Origin: Nemertoderma westbladi
Lineage: Eukaryota > Xenacoelomorpha > Nemertodermatida > Nemertodermatidae
NCBI GenBank assembly: GCA_032718475.1
Contig: JAUCBJ010004028.1
Coordinates: 1-21,760 of the forward strand
Direction: 5' to 3'
DNA length: 21,760 nucleotides
Both the position numbers and the translations under genes were made by a program. The notes below the pieces were generated by a model, which saw nothing but the letters and a program-made list of their open reading frames with translations, did not search any database and had not been told where the DNA came from. Within the stretch, counting starts at the first letter, position 1; each line of letters opens with the position of its first letter. Shown here piece by piece: positions 9,528 to 17,329 of this stretch.

Positions 9528-12500
9528 CTACAATAGAAGATGCGGGGTTAAACTCAGTATCTCTTTGATTACTGTCATATGAAGTAGTATTTTTTTATTT
9601 ATTAGTGCTTATGTTCAGCGGAAAAAATATATTACAAAATATATTAATTACTGACAAAACTGATTAAAACGAATAAATAATATTATTATAATATCCTATT
9701 AATATTAAATTAAAATAGAATATTAAATTTTGTTATTAATTTTATGCCTTTTAAATTACGTACAGTAATATATTTATGTCGCTTGATTGACCCTTGTTAA
9801 ATAATTAAGTAAAATATATTTTTTAGTTAGGTCATACCTTGAATCGAAATGAAACAGATGGAAGTAAAAGTATGGCTATTGTATACTGGAAGCAAAATAG
9901 TACAAACCTTTTTGGGAACTGGATGTCTCCTCTACAAGATCGTTAGCTTGGATGGAAATATCGTTTATATTTCTTCCTCCTTCAGCATTTATAGTACCAT
10001 TCTCCATAGCAAGAAACAACTTGGTAAGCTTAGTTACACGTTGGACGTTATCAGGGAGACGATAAAAGTGTCGATGCACAGATTCACTATGTCCCATAAA
10101 TTTAATCAGGAGATCCAAGTCGTTATCATTTAGACTAAGTATCTGTGCCGAAGTTGCGAGTTGCTTCCGTAGTTTAGTCGCACGTAGGGAGGCGTGATTT
10201 GAGACACCAGAATTCTCTGAATGCTTACGCATTGCATCACTTCCCCTAATGTATTCCTCGGAATCGTAATTGCTTCTAGGAAACAAGTAATTATTGCTCT
10301 CGATCACACCGGCTTCCTTACGATACTTTATTAATTCTCCCATGCAGCTAGCCATCTGCTGATCATAAAGGACTGGAAGAGTTTTACCATTTTTTCCGAT
10401 TATTTCAGAGTACTCGAATATCTTGGCGAGATGCTGTTCAATTGGACTAAGATGATCACAGCTATCTGTCACATCCGCCTTCCGTTTATGCTGAAAGTCA
10501 ACAACCTTCATGCGGGCCACTTCTCCTGAACGGCGCCTGTTAAACATAATTGTCCTGCAGAGCATCACTTCATTTAGAGTATTCCAATTACCTTTATTTA
10601 ACACACCACCAATAGTGAGATTGTTCTGACATTCCGAAGCAGTTTTCTTGAGATAGCTTGTCATTGTTACAACATCACGATGCTTTGGCAGAATCACATC
10701 AACATTACGCTTTGCTTCCTCTAATGTTCGCAGAGCAGGAGCTGCTACCTCGTGGGTCCAATTACAACTGTGTATGGAGAGAAAATAATCGATATTATTA
10801 ACTCTTGCATGATCTCCATTCGCCATTGCATCACATTTAAGTACTTGGGCACATTTTTGCACAGCAAATCCAAGTCTTCTTGCCAATGATGGAATACCAA
10901 ATGTACCTGATTCGTGATCGAATGAACATTCCTTATGTACACATTCTACTACAACATCATGTAGATCGGACTGAATAAAGTGCTCAAGAGGTGCATTTGG
11001 TATATTAACATGATCTCGCAACTGTATAAGCAATCTGGCAACTTCTCTCATCTTATTTATAATATATGAACCAGCTTCCTTTTTATTGCGTTGTTTAAGA
11101 AGTTCTTTTTCAGCATATTTTATTATAAGTTTATCTGATCTCACAACAGACGATATCCGATCAGGTTTCATTGGAGTCATTAGATCAGCCATAAAATCTT
11201 TTATTTCAAATTGGCTCTGCAGTGGTATAGGTTTAAGGAAGCGGCTTGTCTTAACTCTGGTGCCCCCTTTGCATTTCAAATGTTCAACTTGATAAATTAC
11301 CTTATTGTTAATCTCACTGAAGCTCGATTTCGGATCTTGGTCACACTTATGTCTTCTAAGCTGTTTAAGATTAAACCAACCGAAGCAAAATGGACAAGGA
11401 CCATATCCATTGTGTTCAATCGTCAAACTATTATCTTTACTGCAAGGTCTATGAACTACTACAAGTTCACCCCTTCCTCGTTTCATCACATCAGAATTAT
11501 GAAGATGATTTCCCATTTTTATAAGTTTCGATAATTTCAACTTCTGTTGAATTGATTTTTTTGGATAGCTCATATATTCTATTACTTCTTTCTCATTTGA
11601 ATGGTGAACTTCGAAGTGTCTTCCAACTTTCGGTGTAGGTGCCTCACAGAACAGACAGAATTGTTTCTTGTCATATATACGGCGATTGCCCAAATTATGG
11701 GCTGCTAAAACTTTAATGGCTGGATCAGTCGTGTGAATATGTTCCATAGTGTCCACCTGTTCCATATTGTTGACGCCAGAAGTTGTCGATGCATGTGGTT
11801 CATGAAGGACATTAAGAACTTTACGTTGCATTTTCTTGCTATAATTGGTATAATCTGATTCGGACTCAAATTCGGACTCAGAATTACTTGGAAATACATA
11901 ATCCATATCAGAATCTTTACCAGAATCATTTTCCGAATCAGAATCAGAATTGCATACATTGTTTTTATCTTCTTGAGAATTACCACAAACCATGTCACAG
12001 TTACCCACTGCCGGATTGCTGACATGTTGCTCACTGATGGAATCTACAAGTTCAGTATAGTTGCTGCACCATGTAAACTCCTTATCAATATCAAGAACAT
12101 TGATGGTAGTTAAATCTGATGTATCAAATAAGTCATGCCATGAATGCATGGTTTGCAAAACAACAGACGCAGTTAACCCTGCCCCACAAACCCCATCCTC
12201 CTCCAACGACCCTGGCCCACTCACTCCTTCAACCTCCGACAACCCTGCACCACCCACTCCTTTAACCTCCGACGACCCTGCCCCACCCACTCCTTCAATC
12301 TCCAACGACCCTGGCCCACTCACTCCTTCAACCTCCGACAACCCTTCTCCACCCACTCCTTCAACCTCCGACAACCCTGCCCCACCCACTCCTTTAACCT
12401 CCGACGACCCTGCCCCACCCACTCCTTCAATCTCCAACGACCCTGGCCCACTCACTCCTTCCACCTCCGATGACCCTGCCCCACCCACGTCTTCAACCTC

Positions 12501-13699
12501 TGGCGCACCTGGCCCACTCACTCCTTCAATCTCCAATGACCCTGCCCCACCCACTCCTTTAACCACCGACGACCCTGCCCCACCCACTCCTTCAACCTTG
12601 GCGACCCTGGCCCACGCACTCCTTCAATCTCCGATGACCCTGCCCCACCCACTCCTTTAACCTCTGACAACCCTTCTCCACCCAGTCCTTCAACCTCCAA
12701 CGACCCTGGCCCACTCACTCCTTCAACCTCCGACAACCCTTCTCCACCCACTCCTTCAACCTCCGTCAACCCTGCCCCACCCACTCCTTTAACCTCCGAC
12801 GACCCTGCCCCACCCACTCCTTCAATCTCCAACGACCCTGGCCCACTCACTCCTTCAACCTCCGATGACCCTGCCCCACCCACGTCTTCAACCTCTGGCG
12901 ACCCTGGCCCACTCACTCCTTCAATCTCCGATGACCCTGCTCCACCCACTCCTTCAACCTCCGACAACCCTGCCCCACCCACTCCTTCAACCTCTGGTGA
13001 CCCTGGCCCACTCACTCCTTCAATCTCCGATGACCCTGCCCCACCCACTCCTTTAACCTCCGACGACCCTGCCCCACCCACTCCTTCAACCTCTGGCGAC
13101 CCTGGCCCACTCACTCCTTCAATTTCCGATGACCCTGCCCCACCCACTCCTTTAACCACCGACGACCCTGCCCCACCCACTCCTTCAACCTCTGGCGACC
13201 CTGGCCCACTCACTCCTTCAATCTCTGATGACCCTGCCCCACCCACTCCTTTAACCTCTGACAACCCTTCTCCACCCACTCCTTCAACCTCCAACGACCC
13301 TGGCCCACTCACTCCTTCAACCTCCGACAACCCTGCCCCACCCACTCCTTTAACCTCCGACAACCCTGCCCCACCCACTCCTTTAACCTCCGACAACCCT
13401 GCCCCACCCACTCCTTTAACCTCCGACGACCCGGCCCCACGCACTCATTTAACCTCCGACGACCCTGCCCCACCCACTCCGTTAACCTCCGACAACCCTG
13501 CCCCACCCACTCCTTTAATCTCCGACAACTTTGGCACTTCATTATCACTCTGGATCTCTGCTTTATTGTCCAATCTTCTATTTGCTCTGCTTCTTTTTGG
13601 GTAGGATTTGATAACTTCCGTGATATTCCTCTTTCTTCTTGTTGTTTTCATTACCACTTCTCCTTCCTTATCAAACCCCATAAAGATGTCAGCATCCAT
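9205..13699 (-). CDS. Crypton-like tyrosine recombinase with repeat tract, zinc fingers and C-terminal Myb/SANT domain (two exons, frame damaged)
   Basis: Exon 1 runs from ATG 13699 to 9908 and exon 2 from 9527 to 9205. The inferred intron is 9528-9907: donor GTTTGT, acceptor CTTCTATTGTAG, both phase 1. The protein starts with a basic segment, then about 41 copies of an 11-residue repeat (GVGGAGSSEVE type). In the open frame counted from base 12587 there follow an acidic segment (210-245), a C2H2-like motif (C311, C314, H324, H328/329), a C2HC-like motif (C398, C401, H413, C415) and a recombinase domain (about 640-860). Catalytic positions visible are R686 in RRSGEV, R802 in SLRATK, H833 in MGHSES and nucleophile Y842; the H-to-Y spacing of 9 equals that of lambda Int. 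The canonical box II histidine is replaced by A799, with H798 next to it. The repeat tract has a TGA at 13445-13447 and a 1-bp deletion near 12598, so full-length product is doubtful. The first ATG after both lesions is at 12149 and would keep all catalytic domains. Confidence 0.75.
12176..13535 (-). repeat. Coding 33-bp minisatellite, about 41 units
   Basis: Units of exactly 33 bp (plus strand ACCCTGCCCCACCCACTCC plus a variable TTTAACCTCCGACG part) run head to tail and encode the 11-residue Gly/Ser/Glu/Val repeat of the recombinase protein on the minus strand. Several unit types (GVGGAGSSEVK, GVSGPGSLEIE, GVGGEGLSEVE and others) recur in the same order, so blocks of several units have been duplicated together. 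Two units break the frame: a GGA to TGA change at 13445-13447 and loss of one base near 12598. Because the unit length is a multiple of three and lacks stops, frames on both strands look open here. Confidence 0.95.
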
Positions 13700-14260
13700 G
13701 TATATGACTTCCAAGTATATAGTGAACTATAATAAGACTGGTTAAGCGCAATAATTAATTCAGTATAAACATGACATACTTTATATATAAAAAAAATATG
13801 ACGATTATATTTTCTATTAACACATTTTGTAAAAAGTAGCACTTTTTATAGGTCGGTCAGAGTGTGTTTAATACCTGAACGAAGCGAGTGTTAGAAAAAA
13901 AAAGTAGCTCAGAACGCGATAAAATGCTTCTTTCTTATGTTTGTAATTTTCTATAATTATATCAACTTTACACATATAAACATGTTTGTTGTAAATCCCA
14001 GGCATAACATACATATATAAGTTCAACTTTTTGATCCTATGACAATTTTCCAAGAACTGTACAAAGTTGATATGATTAGAGAAAAACACTTAAAATAATA
14101 CATAAGCCAACGTATCGTATGTTTTCAAATATATATATATATATATTTAGTACTAAAGAATTTAACTTGCTTAGTACCATAACATGTACCCTGTCATGCA
14201 ATCATATGTATTCAATAGTATACATTACATACGGATTACACAGGAATATGTTGTGCCTGA
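13700..14260. other. 5' flank of the recombinase gene, no gene seen
   Basis: AT-rich sequence that should hold the promoter or an upstream non-coding exon of the minus-strand recombinase gene. It contains an (AT)n run at about 14129-14147. No domain-bearing open frame is present. Confidence 0.45.
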
Positions 14261-14405
14261 TTCAAACCGAGGACAATTGCATGAATACACAACGACAAAC
14301 CGGGGACGATTTACAATCCGGGGACGTCCCCGGTATGAAATGGTAGCTAAAATACAATCTACATCAACATCATTTTCTTCTCCATATTCAGTACGTAATA
14401 AATGA
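14261..14405 (+). repeat. GGGGAC module, copy 2
   Basis: Same orientation as the copies at 8463 and 14778, starting TTCAAACCGAGGACAATTGC and containing the exact dyad CCGGGGACGTCCCCGG at 14318-14333. It shares an extra downstream block with copy 3 (TATTCAGTACGTAATAAA, about 14387-14404). There are no indels relative to the other copies over the first 100 bp. Confidence 0.85.
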
Positions 14406-14777
14406 ATCTCTTATTAAAATGTAACAATTTAGAAATGAAATGATACATGTATTGTTTTTTCTTATATATTAAGTAATTCAGAATTAAAGTATTAAACTAT
14501 ATTATCGACTGTATTAATGTTACGAACATCATGTAGGCCTAGTCAATAATATACTTTTAGGCCCTGCATACTGCGAAATTGAATGAATGTTTCTTAGGTT
14601 CAGTTATACTTATTTATTTAAAGTTAATTGATCATTATCACAAATAGAAATAAAAATATTAAAATATTTTGTTTCAAAATTGCAATGCTTTTCAAAGTAA
14701 ACGCACCCTAAAATTAACTTCATGCCTGACATACAGATCTACATACATACATATACATACATGAAAACATTGTCTAC
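14406..14777. other. AT-rich spacer between modules 2 and 3
   Basis: I see no gene, repeat family or regulatory motif here beyond short A/T runs. A short AT-rich (ACATA)n-like stretch lies at about 14738-14762, just before module 3. Confidence 0.4.
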
Positions 14778-14914
14778 TGGTTCAAAGTGGGGACAATTGC
14801 ATGAATACACAACGACAAACCGGGGACGATCTACAATCCGCGGACGTCCCCGGAATGAATTGGTAGCAAAAATGCAATCTACGTATGGTTTCCTCACATA
14901 TTCAGTACGCAATC
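14778..14914 (+). repeat. GGGGAC module, copy 3
   Basis: Starts TGGTTCAAAGTGGGGACAAT and contains CCGCGGACGTCCCCGG at 14838-14853, one mismatch from the dyad of the other two copies. It is followed by the TATTCAGTACGCAATCAAAA block shared with copy 2. A plus-strand frame (14722-15087) is open through it and ends in TAG. The part after the module is not recognisable as any known protein. Confidence 0.85.
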
Positions 14915-15406
14915 AAAATCATATTGCAGAGTTAGTTACGAATACTGTACAAGGGTTTGAAGATTATGGCTGCTTGCCCATTGAACCTTTTCTATTACTC
15001 CTCAAGAATGTTCCAGAACATTATTTGTTATCTAATCACATATCGTTTGACACGGCAGCACATTATTTAATGTTTAACATTCGGTAGAGTTAATGATTGT
15101 GTATACTCTACCTGAAATGTGCTCAATCACACTGGGGACCGGGTCGTGATTGGACAAAAACTTAAACACACCAGTGAAATGTGTATGTATGATGTCCCCA
15201 CTTCAACCCAAGAGTAACAAATAAGCAATGTTTAGAGTTGATAAATTTTGAAACAATAGAATGACGTAAAATGGTCTCCTGAGTCTATTGGTGCCAAAAT
15301 AATTTAATTTAAACCAAGAATAAAGAAGTTATAAGGAAATCAATATCGACCCCAGAACCGACCGATAGAAATAACGGTCCCCAGAATGGGGGTTGTACAA
15401 AGAGGG
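14915..15406. other. Right end of the recombinase element
   Basis: The first 170 bp continue an unrecognised plus-strand open frame that ends at 15087; I do not call it a gene. The rest holds GGGGAC words in both orientations: CTGGGGACCGG near 15132, GATGTCCCCACTTCAACCC near 15190, and GGTCCCCAGAATGGGGG near 15377. They mirror those of the left end. The junction with the interrupted TIR array is at 15406/15407. Confidence 0.5.
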
Positions 15407-15597
15407 GTGTGTGAGTGTATACCTCTGTGTGCGAGTGTATACCTCTGTGTGTGAGTGTATAGGCCCATAAGGGTCACCCTTTACGTGCGTGCACACAAAT
15501 GACATTTGATTATTGGAGGGTAATTTAAATATCTTGTTTTTACCTACTACTGAATTAACTGTACCGGTACCTACTGCAGTACTGACTTATTGGATAT
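15407..15597 (+). repeat. Left TIR, inner part
   Basis: Resumes the 20-bp array for about two and a half units, then reads GGCCCATAAGGGTCACCC, ATTATTGGAGGGTAATTTAAAT, and ACCGGTACCTACTGCAGTAC. These match the reverse complement of about 20597-20780 with a few small indels. Similarity stops near GGATAT at 15591-15597. Confidence 0.85.
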
Positions 15598-15817
15598 TAC
15601 TGTATTACACTATTCTGGTATTACAGTATTTAGTATTACAGTATTAGGCCCTAGCTGATTTGTCACTCTTGTCTAATAACGACAGTGTACCGGTAGTTCC
15701 TGAAACTACCGATGGTTTCCTGCAGTTATTTACAAACTTTATTTACTGATAATACTGTCGTGTATTCGACGAACGACGGACCTTCGACTTACTTTACTGC
15801 GACAACATTAACAACAC
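15598..15817. promoter_or_regulatory. Upstream flank of the transposase, presumed promoter region
   Basis: The 220 bp between the left TIR and the transposase start must contain or lie next to its promoter. Short repeated TATTACAGTATT words and two CTACCG/CGGTAG words occur. No clear TATA box or initiator can be chosen. Confidence 0.3.
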
Positions 15818-16933
15818 ATGACCATGCAACGTTGGGCCTTACAGCTCATCCTTATATGTTTTCATCTTAGCCTAACAAACTCCGAGACTTTGGGTATTTT
15901 AAAATCGCATGGGATAACAATAAGTGAAAAAACATTAAAGAGGTGCAAGGCGGGTCTCGGATTAAAGAGGAGGGGGTCGTTTTTTGGATTTTCGCAGAAT
16001 TTAATTGATGAACTAATTAATTTAATACGTAGAGTAGGCTCATCTTGGGGATATCGCCATTTGTGGCTCCATCTCAAATTACGGGGTTATTATATTCCTA
16101 GGAATACAGTTGAACGTTTACTACGAAGAATAAACCCAGAATCATCGGAGTTACGCCGTCGCCATAAACTGCAACGTCGCCGTTATCGGACAGCAGGGCC
16201 CAATGCTGTGTGGCACAGTGACGGGTATGATAAACTGAAGCCCTTTGGCTTCCCTATACACGCATGTATAGATGGGTGGTCCCGTTACATCATCTGGTTA
16301 AAACTCGCCAAGTCTAATAGTGATCCAAATGTTATTTCTAACTTTTATCTAAGTGCTGTTACTGAATATGGCTGCCCAATTAGGCTCGAAACTGACCGAG
16401 GCACAGAGAATGGAACGATGGCAGTGGCTCAGTCATTCTTTAGAGGTAATGTTACGGCTCATCGCTATGTTAAATCCACACATAATCAAAGAGTGGAGGC
16501 ATGGTGGGCCCATTTGCGTAAACGGTGGAGTAACTGGTGGATTATATATTTTAAAGACTTAATAGCAACTGGGAAATATAGCCCAATCAATTCTATACAG
16601 AGGGATGTTATTTGGTTTGTTTTCGCTCCATTGATTACAAAACAACTCAATGACATCACACTAAACTGGAATACTCATTATATTCGAAAATCCCGTTACG
16701 ACACTATCAGTGGTAAGCCGTTTGTAAATTTTACTAATCCGGTACCGCGTGGCGGCATACCTGACTTGTCGAATTTAGTTACCAATCAACAGATGAATGA
16801 AGTTGTGAATAATATTCATATTCCCGAAAATCAGCCTAATAGTCATGATGAGTACTGCAATTGGGACCCAATACCCCTGGACTCTGAAGAAGCTCTTTGG
16901 CGATACCAATATTTAGTACAACAATTTGATTAG
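15818..16933 (+). CDS. DDE integrase-type transposase (IS3EU-like)
   Basis: An uninterrupted frame of 371 codons ending in TAG. Residues 10-52 form a helix-turn-helix-like segment containing ISEKTLKRCKAGLGLKRR, which resembles the start of this integrase family, so the ATG at 15818 (or the next at 15824) is acceptable. The RNase H-fold core carries D135 in WHSDGYDKLK, D193 in ETDRGTENG and E227 in THNQRVEAWW, a D57D33E spacing near that of IS3 and retroviral integrases. Conserved DGWSRYIIWL and a C-terminal region rich in Trp/Tyr (WNTHYIRKSRY) follow. The expected reaction is cutting and strand transfer at the TIRs, in the nucleus. All catalytic residues are present and the frame is clean, so it could be active or recently so. 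It sits inside the TIRs, convergent with the HECT ligase gene. The family name is from motifs only. Confidence 0.92.
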   Translation: MTMQRWALQLILICFHLSLTNSETLGILKSHGITISEKTLKRCKAGLGLKRRGSFFGFSQNLIDELINLIRRVGSSWGYRHLWLHLKLRGYYIPRNTVERLLRRINPESSELRRRHKLQRRRYRTAGPNAVWHSDGYDKLKPFGFPIHACIDGWSRYIIWLKLAKSNSDPNVISNFYLSAVTEYGCPIRLETDRGTENGTMAVAQSFFRGNVTAHRYVKSTHNQRVEAWWAHLRKRWSNWWIIYFKDLIATGKYSPINSIQRDVIWFVFAPLITKQLNDITLNWNTHYIRKSRYDTISGKPFVNFTNPVPRGGIPDLSNLVTNQQMNEVVNNIHIPENQPNSHDEYCNWDPIPLDSEEALWRYQYLVQQFD

Positions 16934-16982
16934 CTATGTGATTGACTTAATTATATATATCAAATGTTTACTAATCTTACAA

Positions 16983-17018
16983 GTTATAAACCCTCGGCTT
17001 CGCCTCGGGATTTATAAC
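16983..17018. repeat. Imperfect hairpin between convergent genes
   Basis: GTTATAAACCC at 16983-16993 pairs with GGGATTTATAAC at 17007-17018 (one bulged base), and the loop contains the small palindrome GGCTTCGCC. It lies 50 bp past the transposase stop. It could be a small foldback element or an RNA stem in the 3' UTR. Confidence 0.6.
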
Positions 17019-17083
17019 TCGTTCCTCGGGTTAACTGTCTTCAATTATATATATATAATATATATCTGTAAATATATCTAAAA

Positions 17084-17260
17084 GGCGGGGTAGCTCAGTT
17101 GGTTGAGCACCGGGCCTGCAATCTAATGGTTGTAGGTTCAGCCCCGCCAGGGTCCACTCAGCCTTTCATCCACTGGGGTCGATGAAATGAGTACCAGTTA
17201 AATAACTGGGAGCAAATCTTGGGATAGGAGTAGCGGGTGGGATAGGGGGTGGGGGTGGAA
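17084..17260 (+). mobile_element. tRNA-derived SINE with Ceph-like central domain
   Basis: The head GGCGGGGTAGCTCAGTTGG has a perfect Pol III A box (TAGCTCAGTTGG, 17091-17102), and a B-box-like GGTTCAGCCCC is at 17135-17145. GGCGGGG can pair with CCCCGCC (17142-17148), the remains of an acceptor stem, but the anticodon and T arms do not fold, so it is not a functional tRNA. The following segment, CCTTTCATCC then GGGGTCGATGAAATGAGTACC (split here at a base), resembles the central domain I recall from cephalopod and other invertebrate SINEs. A G-rich tail follows. It sits in the gap between the two convergent genes. Confidence 0.7.
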
Positions 17261-17329
17261 TAGCATGAAAACCAACTATTATTTTTCCTAGTATATAGTC
17301 TAATTTATATCCTGATATTTACGTTTTGA

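Larger units (their letters stand above)
8455..15406 (-). mobile_element. Crypton-like tyrosine recombinase element inserted in the left TIR
   Basis: The 20-bp array of the left TIR stops inside a unit at 8454 and continues in register from 15407, with GTGTGT present on both sides (8449-8454 and 15407-15412). That makes 8455-15406 an insert of about 6.95 kb. It lacks TIRs and codes on the minus strand for a tyrosine recombinase. This fits Cryptons, which integrate through a short sequence shared by element and target. Subterminal GGGGAC-type motifs cluster at both ends (8463-8895 and 14262-15390). The boundaries are precise only to within the GTGTGT overlap. Alternatives are a larger composite insertion or two successive events. 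Confidence 0.7.

Noticed and set aside
12061-13056. Plus-strand Pro/Thr/Ser-rich open frames
   Set aside because: The 33-bp minisatellite has no stops in several frames on both strands. The minus frame connects to a recombinase, so the plus frames are shadows.
9205-13699. DIRS- or Ngaro-type retrotransposon for the tyrosine recombinase
   Set aside because: No reverse transcriptase or RNase H lies within 8455-15406. The only reverse transcriptase fragment is outside the insert and is LINE-like.
17084-17150. Possible functional tRNA gene
   Set aside because: The A box and acceptor-like ends are present, but the anticodon stem and T arm do not pair and the B box lacks a base. The sequence continues into a SINE-type domain.
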